Assembly (NCBI GenBank): GCA_002361615.1
Contig: DETK01000014.1
Location: 2,885 to 66,884, forward strand
DNA from: Bacteroidales bacterium UBA3290
GTDB lineage: Bacteria > Bacteroidota > Bacteroidia > Bacteroidales > UBA932
Reading direction: 5' to 3'
DNA length: 64,000 nucleotides
Numbering within the stretch: the first letter of the stretch is position 1; the number at the start of each line of letters is the position of its first letter. Both the position numbers and the translations under genes were made by a program. Below, piece by piece: positions 49,457-58,892 of the stretch. A model generated the notes under the pieces. That model made no database searches. It was not told where the DNA came from and saw only the letters and a program-made list of their open reading frames with translations.

Positions 49457-49477
49457 TGCTTAAAACCATACCATATC

Positions 49478-50353
49478 ATGCTGAAATCCATGACGGGCTA
49501 CGGCAAGGCGCAGTGCCAGACGGGCCCAGACAAATATCGGGTTGAAATCCGTTCGGTCAACGGAAAGAATGCCGACATCACCTTCAAAACCTCTCTCATC
49601 CCCCGCGACCGCGAGGTGGAAGTCCGCAAATACATCGCCGAAAAACTCGGCCGTGGCAACATCGACCTGTTCATCACGGTCGAACGCACCGAAGGACCGG
49701 CCACCCGGCAGATCAGCCGTCCTGCGCTGCTCGCTTACTACGATCAGCTCCAAGCTGCCGTCAAGGGAACCATGCTCGAGTACTGCGACCCTGACGTGAT
49801 GCTCTCGTCGCTGATGCGCCTGCCCGACGTGCTGGAAACGCCCGACACCGAGCTCTCCGCCGAAGCCTGGGAAATCCTCTACGCCGCCATCCGTCAGGCC
49901 GTGGCCGATCTCGACGACTTCCGCCGCAGAGAGGGAGAAAGCCTGCGCCGCGACGTCCTTTCGCAAGTCGACAAGATTGAGTCCTACATCCCCGAAGTGG
50001 AGCGCTATGAACGCGAGCGCATCACTGCGATCCGCGAACGCATCGAAACGCGGTTGCGGGAGATCGCCGCGCAGCCGGACGTGAACCGGCTCGAGCAGGA
50101 GATGATCTTCTACCTCGAAAAACTCGATATCAACGAGGAGAAAGTACGCCTGCGCCAGCACTGCCGCTACTTCCGCGAGACCGTGGAGGAAGAGCCGCTG
50201 CCCGGCCGCAAACTGGGCTTCATCGCCCAGGAGATGGGACGCGAGATCAACACCCTCGGCTCGAAGGCCAACCACGCCGAAATCCAGAAGTGGGTCGTCA
50301 AGATGAAAGACGAACTTGAAAAAATCAAGGAACAATCACTTAATATCCTATAA
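49478..50353 (+). CDS. yicC: YicC family endoribonuclease
   Basis: A 291-residue YicC protein, a family shown to have endoribonuclease activity and linked to RNA turnover under stress. It starts MLKSMTGYGKA, the family hallmark, followed by EIRSVNGKNADITFKTS, and ends with the conserved C-terminal domain RKLGFIAQEMGREINTLGSKANHAEIQKWVVKMKDELEKIKEQ. The middle is a long charged helix (about 155-235). The yicC stop and the ATG of the tricorn-like gene share one base (TAATG), so translation is probably coupled. Confidence 0.95.
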   Translation: MLKSMTGYGKAQCQTGPDKYRVEIRSVNGKNADITFKTSLIPRDREVEVRKYIAEKLGRGNIDLFITVERTEGPATRQISRPALLAYYDQLQAAVKGTMLEYCDPDVMLSSLMRLPDVLETPDTELSAEAWEILYAAIRQAVADLDDFRRREGESLRRDVLSQVDKIESYIPEVERYERERITAIRERIETRLREIAAQPDVNRLEQEMIFYLEKLDINEEKVRLRQHCRYFRETVEEEPLPGRKLGFIAQEMGREINTLGSKANHAEIQKWVVKMKDELEKIKEQSLNIL

Positions 50354-53300
50354 TGCCTATGAAGAGAATCCTCCTCGTGCTGGCAGCGTTGCTTCCGCTG
50401 CTGGCCACCGCGGCAGACCGCCAGGAAGCGCGGCTGCTCCGGTTCCCCGCCGTAGGCGGCGACAACATCGTGTTCAGTTATGCCGGCGACCTGTACCGGG
50501 TGGGCATCGACGGCGGCGTCGCCCAGAAACTCACCTCACACGTGGGCTACGAAGTGTTCCCTCGCATCTCTCCGGACGGAAAGACCGTGGCCTTCACCGG
50601 GCAGTATGACGGCAACACCGAAGTCTACACCATCCCCGTCACGGGCGGAGAACCGACCCGTGTCACCTACTCCGCCCTGGTCAGCCGCGACCTGGTGGGC
50701 GAACGGATGGGGCCCAACAACATCGTCATGTGCTGGACACCCGACGGCAAGCAGATCGTCTATCGCAGCAAGACGCACACCTTCAGCGGTCTGCGCGGAC
50801 AGCTCTGCAAGGTCGACGCCGCAGGCGGGCCGGCTGAGGAAATCCCGACCACGGAAGGCGGCTTCTGCAGCTACTCACCCGACGGCCGACAGCTGGCCAT
50901 GAACCGGATGTTCCGCGAGTTCCGCACCTGGAAGTATTACCGCGGCGGCCAGGCCGACGACATCTGGATCAACAAGGTGGGCACCACCCAGCTCGAGAAG
51001 ATCACCGACAATGACGCCCAGGACATCTTCCCGATGTGGATCGGCAACGAGATCTACTATCTCTCCGACCGTGACCGGACGATGAACCTCTTCGTCTATG
51101 ACACCAAGACCCGGCAGACCCGCAAGGTCACCGACTTCACCGAGTACGACTGCAAGTTCCCTTCCTTCTCGAAAGACTATGTCGTCTTTGAAAACGGCGG
51201 CTATATCTACAAGTATGCCGTCAAGACCGGCAAGTGCGAGAAGGTGACTGTCTATCTGGACAACGACAACGTCTACAGCCGTCCCGAATACCGGAACGTA
51301 TCGGACCGTATGTTCTCGTTCGATCTCTCGCCGGACGGCGAGCGCGTGCTGATCATCGCCCGCGGCGACCTGTTCTCCCTTCCTGCCCAGAGCGGCCCCG
51401 TGTACAATCTGACCAACACTCCGGGCGGACACGAGCGGGAAGGAACCTGGTCACCCGATGGCAAGCACCTGGCCTGGTTCTCCGACAAAGACGGTGAATA
51501 TCAGGTTTATGTCGCCCCGTCCGGCAATCCTGCCGAAGCCAGGATGATGACCCACTTCAAGGAAGGTTACCCGAGCGGTCTGAAATGGTCGCCCGACGGC
51601 AAACTGCTTTATTTCTCCACGCTGAAACGGGAGATCTGCTGCCTCGACATCGAATCGGGCGTCTGCAAGGCCATCATTACCGGCAAAGCAGGTGCACCGC
51701 GCGGCTTCACCCTTTCCGCCGACGGAAGCTGGGCTGCCTACACGATGGGACTCGATAACGATATCTCTGCGATCTATCTCTACAATGTGGCCTCCGGCAA
51801 GTCGTATCAGGTCACCGACAAGTGGTACGACGCCTCCAGCCCCATCTTCTCACAGGATGGCAAGTACCTGTTCTTCACCTCTTCGCGTGAATTCCGCTCG
51901 CAATACTCCCAGGTAGAATGGAATGCCGCCTACAATGTCAGCGACTATGTCTTCGTGCTTCCGCTGGCCAAGGATACGCCCGATCCGACGACGATCAGCT
52001 CGGACGAATACAGTGCCAAGCCGGCCAAACCGGAAGGAAAGCCTGAAGGAAAGCCGGGCGAAAAGCCCGCAGCCAAAGCGGCCGACAAACCGGCCATGAA
52101 AGTCGATGTCGACGGCATCGGCCAGCGCGTCAGCGTGCTGCCGCTGCCCGCCGGCCGCTACCGGCTCGTGCTGGCTGACGCCGGCAAGCTGTACTACAGC
52201 AGCTTCGGCGGCGGAATGCCCGGTATGGGCGGCAGAGGCGGCGCCGGCGGGGGCCTGAAGGCTCTCGACCTGAAGACCCTCAAGACCAGCGACGGCCCGA
52301 AGAACAGCCCCGTAGCCTTCACGCCCGACCACAAGAAGTGCCTTGTCCGCGAAGGCGGCAAACTCTATGTGACCAACTTCGGCGGTCCGGGCCGGCTCGA
52401 CAGCCCCGTTCCCACCGGCGAGATGGATATGCGCATCGACCATCAGGCCGAATGGCGCCAGATCTACGACGAAAGCTGGCGCGTGACCCGCGACAATTTC
52501 TACGTGGAGAACATGCACGGCATCGACTGGAACAAGATCCACGACAAGTACGCCGTGATGCTCCCCTATGTGAAGCACCGCCACGACCTGACCTACCTCA
52601 TCGGCGAGATGATCAGTGAACTGACGGTCGGTCACGCCTACATCACCTCGGGTGAATATCCTGAGGTTCCGCGCGTCAAAACGGGCCTGCTGGGCGGCAA
52701 GTTCAGCAAGGACGGCAAAACCGGCGCTTTCCGTATCGAGCACATCTACAAGGGTGCTTCCTGGGACAAGTCGCTCGTCTCCCCGCTCGACGGTCCCGGC
52801 GTGAACGCCAAGGTCGGCGACTACATCACCAAGGTGAACGGTACGCCCGCTTCCGAGCTGACGGACATCTACCAGGCTTTGATCGACAAGGCCGGCAAGA
52901 CGGTTGCGCTCGAGATTGCCGAGACAGCTGCAGGCAAGAATGCCCGCACGGTCTATGTCAAGCCCGTCGACAACGAAAGCCAGCTGGCTTACTATGAATG
53001 GGTGCAGAAGAACATCGAAAAGGTGGACAAAGCCTCCAACGGGGAAATCGGTTACATCCACATTCCCGACATGAGCACCGCCGGCCTCGACATGTTCACC
53101 AAACTCTTCTATACGCAGCTCGACAAGAAGGCCCTGATCATCGACGACCGTATGAACGGCGGCGGAAACGTTTCCCCGATGATCCTGGAGCGCCTGCAAC
53201 GCGAAGTCTACCGCATGAGCATGTCGCGCAACGGCGGCAAGAACGAGACCGTTCCGAACCAGACCTTCTACGGCCCGAAAGTCTGTCTGATCGACAAGTA

Positions 53301-53658
53301 CTCTTCCTCCGACGGCGACCTGTTCCCGTACGGCTTCCGCAAGCTGGGACTGGGCAAACTTATCGGCAAACGTTCATGGGGCGGCATCGTGGGCATCTCC
53401 GGTTCCCGAGCCTATCTCGACGGACAGGATATGCGTACCCCGTTCTTCACCTCCTACTCCACCGAAGGGGAATGGATCATCGAAGGACATGGCGTAGATC
53501 CGGACATCGATGTGGACATCAACCCGTTCGAAGACTATCTGGGCAAGGACGCCCAGCTGGACAAAGCCATCGAAGTGCTCAAGGCCGAAATGAAGAACTG
53601 GCCTGCCCTCCCGGGCACGCCGGCGGCACCGGACAAGAGCAAGATCGGACTGAAATAA
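50353..53658 (+). CDS. tricorn-like S41 family peptidase, exported
   Basis: A 1101-residue protease related to archaeal tricorn. A signal peptide spans about 1-21 (ending ATAA). Two beta-propellers follow (about 25-300 and 300-580; repeated ISPDGKTVAFTG, WSPDGKHLAWFS), then a Lys/Pro/Glu/Gly-rich linker near 555-585 and a Gly-rich loop near 620. After that come a helical region, a PDZ-like domain (GVNAKVGDYITKVNGTPASELT) and the S41 domain: His near 760 (TVGHAYI), nucleophile Ser in KYSSSDGD near 983 and Glu in IIEGHGVDPD near 1042. The residue before the active-site His is Gly, not the Ser of tricorn. Likely degrades peptides in the periplasm. Confidence 0.9.
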   Translation: MPMKRILLVLAALLPLLATAADRQEARLLRFPAVGGDNIVFSYAGDLYRVGIDGGVAQKLTSHVGYEVFPRISPDGKTVAFTGQYDGNTEVYTIPVTGGEPTRVTYSALVSRDLVGERMGPNNIVMCWTPDGKQIVYRSKTHTFSGLRGQLCKVDAAGGPAEEIPTTEGGFCSYSPDGRQLAMNRMFREFRTWKYYRGGQADDIWINKVGTTQLEKITDNDAQDIFPMWIGNEIYYLSDRDRTMNLFVYDTKTRQTRKVTDFTEYDCKFPSFSKDYVVFENGGYIYKYAVKTGKCEKVTVYLDNDNVYSRPEYRNVSDRMFSFDLSPDGERVLIIARGDLFSLPAQSGPVYNLTNTPGGHEREGTWSPDGKHLAWFSDKDGEYQVYVAPSGNPAEARMMTHFKEGYPSGLKWSPDGKLLYFSTLKREICCLDIESGVCKAIITGKAGAPRGFTLSADGSWAAYTMGLDNDISAIYLYNVASGKSYQVTDKWYDASSPIFSQDGKYLFFTSSREFRSQYSQVEWNAAYNVSDYVFVLPLAKDTPDPTTISSDEYSAKPAKPEGKPEGKPGEKPAAKAADKPAMKVDVDGIGQRVSVLPLPAGRYRLVLADAGKLYYSSFGGGMPGMGGRGGAGGGLKALDLKTLKTSDGPKNSPVAFTPDHKKCLVREGGKLYVTNFGGPGRLDSPVPTGEMDMRIDHQAEWRQIYDESWRVTRDNFYVENMHGIDWNKIHDKYAVMLPYVKHRHDLTYLIGEMISELTVGHAYITSGEYPEVPRVKTGLLGGKFSKDGKTGAFRIEHIYKGASWDKSLVSPLDGPGVNAKVGDYITKVNGTPASELTDIYQALIDKAGKTVALEIAETAAGKNARTVYVKPVDNESQLAYYEWVQKNIEKVDKASNGEIGYIHIPDMSTAGLDMFTKLFYTQLDKKALIIDDRMNGGGNVSPMILERLQREVYRMSMSRNGGKNETVPNQTFYGPKVCLIDKYSSSDGDLFPYGFRKLGLGKLIGKRSWGGIVGISGSRAYLDGQDMRTPFFTSYSTEGEWIIEGHGVDPDIDVDINPFEDYLGKDAQLDKAIEVLKAEMKNWPALPGTPAAPDKSKIGLK

Positions 53659-53682
53659 AAGACAGTCCGGTATGGAAACGAA

Positions 53683-53714
53683 GAGAGCCTCCCGCGGGAG
53701 GCTCTCATTTTTTA
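53683..53714 (+). terminator. intrinsic terminator after the tricorn-like gene
   Basis: A perfect 12-bp stem, GAGAGCCTCCCG with CGGGAGGCTCTC, followed by ATTTTTTATT. It acts on the plus strand 25 bases after the stop codon. The convergent Wzz gene stop lies inside the U-tract. Confidence 0.85.
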
Positions 53715-54845
53715 TTCTTCTGCAGGTTTTTGTCCGGGTGCTGTCGGCTCTTTCGATTCTTTCAGCATCGTCCGCCCCTTCTTCCACAGGTCTTTGCCGA
53801 AGGCTACCCAGAAGCAGGAAAGCAGGAAACCGACGAAGAACCAGATGACACAGATCTTGGCGCGGCTGGTAATCGACTTGAGCGGAACCGTTGCCGGCTG
53901 TACGACTGCATAGACCGGTTTCATCTCCTGGATCTTGGCCTTGGCCAGCTCGCGTTGCTGGGCCATCTGCGAGTAGATCTGGTTGGCCAGCGTGGCTTCA
54001 TCCTGGAGACGCTGACGCTCGCTGTTGACCGACTGGAGGATGACGCTGCGGTCGTAGTCCACGCGGGCGGCATACGCTGCCTGTGCCTTGACCAGCTTGG
54101 CTTTCGCCTCGTCCGCCAACTGCACGTAATACTCATAGTCTGCCGTGGCCTTCTTGGTCCGGTAGTCGATGACGAAATCCTGCAGACGCTGGGTCACGGT
54201 ATCGGCCAGCTGCTTGGCGATCATCGGATCGTCGAGCGTCACGGTGATGGTGGTCACACCGGTTTTGTTGTCGACGTTGGTGCTGACGGCTTCCCGGAGT
54301 CCCCTGACAGCGGTATACTGACGGGGCGTCAGCTGGTCGGGATTGATGATGTTATCATCGTAGAGATACTCCGCATCGGCTTCCGCCATCTTGCGGGCTT
54401 TCTTCTCGCTCAGTTTCTTGTCCCGGCCCAGCATGTGCAGGAATACGGTGGTCGTGTCGGGACGGGCGCCAGCCACCTCGCTTTTGCGCGAAATATATGG
54501 CGTAACCGGTACTTCCAACAGCGAGCACAGGAACGGGGTGCTGGCACTGATCTCGGGGAACAGCGTGATGTTGAGGGCATCGGGCGAAGAATTCAGCGTC
54601 GCACCGCCACCCAGCATGCTGGTGATGGCCGACAGGGTACCGCTCGTACGGTTCTGCATCTCAGGGGCCAGGGTGACCTTGACCTGGTATTTGCGATGCG
54701 CCATCAAGGCCGCCGCCACGCCCAGGACCGAGAAGAGGAAGGTCACAAGGATAATGAATTTCCAGCCCTTGAAGAGTTTGCGGATGATCTCCATCCAGTC
54801 GATGGTCATCTCATCCTCCTCGATGTATTTCTCGTTCTCTTCCAT
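53712..54845 (-). CDS. Wzz-type chain-length determinant / polysaccharide co-polymerase
   Basis: A 377-residue inner-membrane protein of the Wzz family, which controls polymer length or couples export. After an acidic N-terminus it has TM1 (about 30-52, KFIILVTFLFSVLGVAAALMA), a periplasmic Wzz domain (QVKVTLAPEMQNR), a coiled-coil region (about 235-300, DEAKAKLVKAQAAYAARV) and TM2 (about 325-350, ICVIWFFVGFLLSCFWVAFG). The C-terminus is short and cytoplasmic with no BY-kinase domain. The SLBB/Wza-like gene lies six bases upstream on the same strand, so the two form an export operon. The polymer itself cannot be inferred. Confidence 0.88.
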   Translation of the reverse strand: MEENEKYIEEDEMTIDWMEIIRKLFKGWKFIILVTFLFSVLGVAAALMAHRKYQVKVTLAPEMQNRTSGTLSAITSMLGGGATLNSSPDALNITLFPEISASTPFLCSLLEVPVTPYISRKSEVAGARPDTTTVFLHMLGRDKKLSEKKARKMAEADAEYLYDDNIINPDQLTPRQYTAVRGLREAVSTNVDNKTGVTTITVTLDDPMIAKQLADTVTQRLQDFVIDYRTKKATADYEYYVQLADEAKAKLVKAQAAYAARVDYDRSVILQSVNSERQRLQDEATLANQIYSQMAQQRELAKAKIQEMKPVYAVVQPATVPLKSITSRAKICVIWFFVGFLLSCFWVAFGKDLWKKGRTMLKESKEPTAPGQKPAEE

Positions 54846-54851
54846 AACTCG

Positions 54852-57254
54852 TTAATTGTCCTTGTTGCGTTGAATCAGCATATACACCGTCGCAGCCGTC
54901 GTTCCCAAAGAAGCAACTGTCGTAGACATCGTTGCGATCCGTGCGAAGGTCTGGTCAGCCACACCTTCGCGTCTCTTCTTGGCCGGCACGATAATCTGGT
55001 CTCCGGGCAAAATCTTTGTTCCCCCTGTCAGTTTTTCAGAACGGCCGTTCATGTGGATGACATACTTTTTCGCCCGCCTGGCATCCGGGCCGAAACCGCC
55101 GCAAGCGTCGATGTAGTCGTCTCCACGATTACGGGGTTCATAGGAAAGAACGGAAGGGATCATGACCTCGCCCAAAACACGTACCGTGTTGTGGATGACC
55201 GGAATATCCAGAATATCTCCTTCCACGAGTTCGATGTCGAATTCAGACCCGGGATGGGCGATCGCCTTGTCAAGGTCTATGGCCACCTGATACTGGGACG
55301 CCATCTGCATGATAGCCGTCGTATCCACCTGGGAATTGTCACCACTGTGATAGAGCAAGATATCCGTAATCTGCCGACGCTCTTCATCCGACATACTGCG
55401 GAACAGACGTGCACCTTTGAGGTAGGCATAGTTCGTCACGCCACCGGCCTTCTTCACCAGGTCGCTCAGCCGTTCATTGCGGCTGGTCATCGTAAAGAAG
55501 CCGGGGAAGTTCGCCTCGCCCGTCAGCGTCACATGGGTCTGGACATTGTAGGAAGGACTGCGATGCACCGTCACTTCGTCGTAGGGCTGGAGGTAGATCT
55601 TGTCGCCGCCGTCATCCACGAAACCGTCTTTCAGCGAGATGGAGATCAGTTCACCCACTTCGTCGCTCTGGACCAGGCCGTTGGCGTCGCGCTTGCGGCG
55701 GGCGATGTCCACGCGGGCCAGCGAGGCGCCTTCCCGCAGGCCACCCGCCATGATGATGAGGTCTTCGACCGTCGTGTTGCGAGCGAACGGGAAAATCCCG
55801 GGATTTGCCACCATGCCGCTGATGGCCATGGTGCCGGTCTCGCGCAGGTCGGAGATGCTGGTGACATAGAGTTCGTCGTTCTTCTGCAGGACGATGTCGG
55901 TCGCTTCCCCGCTGAGGACTTTGCCCAGGTTGACGGAAATGACTTCGAGCGTCTTGTCATCGTGCTCCCTGTGCAGGACAGCACGGTTCAGGAAGGCGTC
56001 GGGCAGCACGCCGCCTGCTTTGGCAACCAGCTGACGGACGGTCTTCACTTCGCCGCCGAACTCATACGTACCGGGCTGGTACACGGCGCCGCTGATCGTC
56101 AGCTTGTTTTCGTAGTAAGAGTTGAGCTGGCTGACCGTCACCTCGTCACCGTTCTGCATCCGGAAGCCCTTGAAGTCCGCCGCATCGACGGTACGGACCT
56201 CGTAGTTCCGCCCGTTCTGCCGGACGACGGTCACATTGTCGGTATAGGCACCGCCGGCAAATCCGCCGGCATAGTCGATCAGGTCCTGCAACGATTCGCC
56301 GTCTTTCATTTCAAAATACATCGGGCGTTTCACCTCACCACCGATCTTAACCAGGCAGGTGTAGGGTTTCACCATGACCACGTCGCTCTCTTCAAGGCGG
56401 ATGTCGCTCTCGCGGGTGCCGTTCATCAGGAAATCATAGACATCGACTTCGCCCACGACCTTGCCGGCGCGGTTCACCGTGATGTTGCGGAGGGAACCGG
56501 GCTCCACCACGCCGCCAGCCAGATACAGGACGTGGAACACGGTGGAGAAAGCGGAGACGACGTAGGTTCCGGCGTGGTTCACATCGCCCAGGACATTGAC
56601 CTGGATGCTGCGGATCTGACCGAGACTCAGGCGGATGTCGGTCCCGGCAGAGCTGCGGTTCAGACCGCCGTAGATGCCGGCAAGCTTGCGTTTGAGGTAT
56701 TTATTGGCCTCCTCGATGGTCATGCCGCTCAGGTAGAGGGGACCGAGCACGTCGACATTGATACTGCCTTCGGGCGAGATCTTGTTGCGGAGCGTCACCT
56801 GGTTGGCACCGAAGATGTCGATAATGACTTCGTCGCCCGGGCCGAGCCGGTAGTTCTTCGGCGTAGCCAGGTTCTCGCTCGGGGCGAAGTTCAGCGACTT
56901 GTTGCGGAAAACATCGCGTCCATACACCAGCGGCCCCAAGGAATCCCGTTCGAAAGCCTCGGGTGTGATGTCGACTTCGCCCGCCACGGTATGGGCCCTG
57001 TCATCCGCCGTGGTGGCGATTTCCTGGGCGACGGCCGTTTTCTGGCTCTCGTACATTTCCCGCACCCGCTCGGCCTGCGCCCGGTCAACGCCGCGTGCTG
57101 CCAGTTCGCGCATCATCACCTCCTGCGATTTGCCCTGTGCCAGGCCGGACTTGACATATTCCAGCACCTGGATATCAGTCATCGTGCTCTGGGCGATCGC
57201 CGCAAACGTACTGCATACGACAGCCGCCAGCAAAAACATCCTTTTCAGTTTCAT
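54852..57254 (-). CDS. Wza-like polysaccharide export protein with SLBB domains
   Basis: An 800-residue outer-membrane export protein. A signal peptide spans 1-21 (ending IAQ), followed by a helical N-terminal segment (about 25-80), the Poly_export domain (about 130-215, YRLGPGDEVIIDIFGANQ) and several SLBB repeats (INVLGDVNHAGTYVVSAF, VKIGGEVKRPMYFEM, LTISGAVYQPGTYEF, AISGMVANPGIFPF, VTLTGEANFPGFFTM, VRVLGEVMIPSVLSY). A membrane helix closes the protein (about 775-795). It should form the channel that works with the Wzz-type protein encoded six bases downstream. No lipobox Cys is evident in the usual place. A TACCTTTG box at 57285-57292 is the probable promoter. Confidence 0.9.
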   Translation of the reverse strand: MKLKRMFLLAAVVCSTFAAIAQSTMTDIQVLEYVKSGLAQGKSQEVMMRELAARGVDRAQAERVREMYESQKTAVAQEIATTADDRAHTVAGEVDITPEAFERDSLGPLVYGRDVFRNKSLNFAPSENLATPKNYRLGPGDEVIIDIFGANQVTLRNKISPEGSINVDVLGPLYLSGMTIEEANKYLKRKLAGIYGGLNRSSAGTDIRLSLGQIRSIQVNVLGDVNHAGTYVVSAFSTVFHVLYLAGGVVEPGSLRNITVNRAGKVVGEVDVYDFLMNGTRESDIRLEESDVVMVKPYTCLVKIGGEVKRPMYFEMKDGESLQDLIDYAGGFAGGAYTDNVTVVRQNGRNYEVRTVDAADFKGFRMQNGDEVTVSQLNSYYENKLTISGAVYQPGTYEFGGEVKTVRQLVAKAGGVLPDAFLNRAVLHREHDDKTLEVISVNLGKVLSGEATDIVLQKNDELYVTSISDLRETGTMAISGMVANPGIFPFARNTTVEDLIIMAGGLREGASLARVDIARRKRDANGLVQSDEVGELISISLKDGFVDDGGDKIYLQPYDEVTVHRSPSYNVQTHVTLTGEANFPGFFTMTSRNERLSDLVKKAGGVTNYAYLKGARLFRSMSDEERRQITDILLYHSGDNSQVDTTAIMQMASQYQVAIDLDKAIAHPGSEFDIELVEGDILDIPVIHNTVRVLGEVMIPSVLSYEPRNRGDDYIDACGGFGPDARRAKKYVIHMNGRSEKLTGGTKILPGDQIIVPAKKRREGVADQTFARIATMSTTVASLGTTAATVYMLIQRNKDN

Positions 57255-57284
57255 ATTCTTTGCAGTGATAATATATTCAACTTA

Positions 57285-57292
57285 CAAAGGTA
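57285..57292 (-). promoter_or_regulatory. -7 box (TACCTTTG) of the polysaccharide export operon
   Basis: Consensus TAnnTTTG on the minus strand, 30 bases upstream of the Wza-like ATG and just downstream of the aqpZ terminator. Confidence 0.55.
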
Positions 57293-57306
57293 GTAATTCT
57301 TATGCA

Positions 57307-57340
57307 ATAAAAAAGCCCGGAAGGGCAAAACCTTCCGGGC
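57307..57340 (-). terminator. intrinsic terminator after aqpZ
   Basis: On the minus strand GCCCGGAAGG pairs perfectly with CCTTCCGGGC around TTTTGC, followed by TTTTTTATTG. Strong terminator 24 bases past the aqpZ stop codon. Confidence 0.85.
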
Positions 57341-57363
57341 CGCAAAGTTGTCTGCGTATCTTC

Positions 57364-58029
57364 CTACTTGGCCAGTCCTTTCCAGACACCGGCTGCGCAG
57401 GCACCGCCCACCATCGGAGCGAGGATGAAGACCCACACGTTCTTGAGGGCTTCGCCGCCAACGAACAGGGCCGGGCCGATGGAACGGGCCGGGTTGACGG
57501 AGGTACCGGTCAGGTTGATGCACACCAGATGGACCAGGATCAGCGTCAGACCGATGGCCAGGCCGGCGAGGTTGCCGGCACCTTTCTTCGCGTCGGTCGT
57601 ACCGAGGACCACGAGCACGAAGAGGAAGGTAGCGATGAACTCGACCAGCAGCGCACCGCCCACACCGCCAGCGTTGACCACGCCGTTGGTGCCCAGGCCG
57701 CCCGTCAGGTCGGGAGCTGCAACCACGTTCTTGACCAGCAGCAGCACGGCACCGGCGAGGATACCGCCGATGAGCTGACCAACCCAGTAACCGCAGGCAT
57801 CCTTCCAGGTCATACGGCCCGAGAGGGCGACGCCGAAGGTGATGGCCGGATTGATGTGGCAGCCGCTGATACCGCCGATCGTGTAGGCCATGGCCACCAC
57901 GGTCAGACCGAAGGCAATCGCCGTACCGACTACGCCGGCAGGGGTGTTACAGCCGAGGAACATCGCGGTTCCGCAGCCCAGGAACGTCAGGACGAACGTT
58001 CCGATGCATTCAGCAAAATACTTTTTCAT
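57364..58029 (-). CDS. aqpZ: aquaporin Z-like water channel
   Basis: A 221-residue MIP-family channel with six membrane spans and both NPA loops (GGISGCHINPAITFG and GTSVNPARSIGPAL). The selectivity residues of water-specific AqpZ appear conserved: Phe in AFGLTV, His in LVHLVCINL, and Thr and Arg in GTSVNPAR. This favours water over glycerol, whose channels have a Gly or smaller residue at those sites. Start is the ATG at 58027-58029 (MKKYFAECIG); an ATG two codons earlier (58035) is possible. The upstream open frame overlaps fabG antisense and is not part of it. A strong terminator isolates it from the export operon. Confidence 0.95.
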   Translation of the reverse strand: MKKYFAECIGTFVLTFLGCGTAMFLGCNTPAGVVGTAIAFGLTVVAMAYTIGGISGCHINPAITFGVALSGRMTWKDACGYWVGQLIGGILAGAVLLLVKNVVAAPDLTGGLGTNGVVNAGGVGGALLVEFIATFLFVLVVLGTTDAKKGAGNLAGLAIGLTLILVHLVCINLTGTSVNPARSIGPALFVGGEALKNVWVFILAPMVGGACAAGVWKGLAK

Positions 58030-58127
58030 AGGCATTAGGTTTTGAATGAGTACAATTTGCCTTAAAGATAAGAATTTTTCTCTGTCATTGTTCAAAATTG
58101 TCGCAGCGGGCAGAGCCCCAGTAACTC

Positions 58128-58874
58128 CTACATTCCCATACCGCCATCGACCAGGATGACCTGCCCTGAGACATACGAGGCCAGGTCCGAAGCCAGGAAC
58201 GTACAGACTTTGGCCACTTCGGCCGGCGTTCCGCCCCGGCGCATCGGAATCTTGGATTCCCACTGCTTGAGCATCTCCGGGCCGAGCTTCTGGGTCATGT
58301 CGGTCAAGATGAATCCGGGAGCGACCACGTTGGCGCGGACGCCTTTCGGTCCGAGTTCCGCGGCGATAGATTTGGCCAGGCCGATCATGCCGGCCTTCGA
58401 GGCGGAATAATTGCACTGTCCGGCATTGCCGTGGACACCCACGATGGAGCTGATGTTGATGATCGAGCCGCCCCGCTGGCGAAGCATCACGGGCGAAACG
58501 GCGTGGATGAAGTTGAAGGCGCTCTTGAGGTTGACCGTCAGCACGGCATCCCACTGCGACTCGCTCATCCGGAGCATCAGGCCGTCCTTGGTAATGCCCG
58601 CGTTGTTGACGAGGATATCGACGCGGCCGAAGGCTTCCACGACCTGCTCCACGGTCTTGTGCGTCTGTTCGAAATCGGCGGCATTGGAGGCAATAGCCAG
58701 CACACGCACGCCGAAGGCTTCGAGTTCTTCTTTCGTCTGCAGGCCCGTCTCGTCGATGACCAGGTCCGTAAAGGCGATATCAGCGCCTTCTTCCGCAAAT
58801 TTGAGGGCAATCTGTTTGCCGATGCCCCGCGCTGCGCCCGTAATCAGCGCAACCTTTCCTTTCAAAAGTTCCAT
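58128..58874 (-). CDS. fabG: 3-oxoacyl-[ACP] reductase
   Basis: FabG reduces beta-ketoacyl-ACP with NADPH in fatty acid elongation. The 248-residue SDR protein has TGAARGIG at 12-19, NNAG near 90-93, catalytic Ser in NISSIVG (about 143), and the YxxxK pair Tyr156 and Lys160 (YSASK). The end YVSGQVILVDGGMGM is typical of FabG. It is the last gene in the nusB to fabG run, 18 bases after rimO. Without the other fab genes beside it, a role in another SDR-dependent pathway is possible but less likely. Confidence 0.93.
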   Translation of the reverse strand: MELLKGKVALITGAARGIGKQIALKFAEEGADIAFTDLVIDETGLQTKEELEAFGVRVLAIASNAADFEQTHKTVEQVVEAFGRVDILVNNAGITKDGLMLRMSESQWDAVLTVNLKSAFNFIHAVSPVMLRQRGGSIINISSIVGVHGNAGQCNYSASKAGMIGLAKSIAAELGPKGVRANVVAPGFILTDMTQKLGPEMLKQWESKIPMRRGGTPAEVAKVCTFLASDLASYVSGQVILVDGGMGM

Positions 58875-58892
58875 ATCTCAATTATTTGTTTC

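Noticed and set aside
52998..57293. 1431-codon open frame on the plus strand, antisense to the Wzz and Wza-like genes
   Set aside because: GC-rich codon usage on the minus-strand genes leaves this frame free of stops. The translation is rich in Arg, Gln, His and Asp with no domain, and the opposite strand encodes clear proteins.
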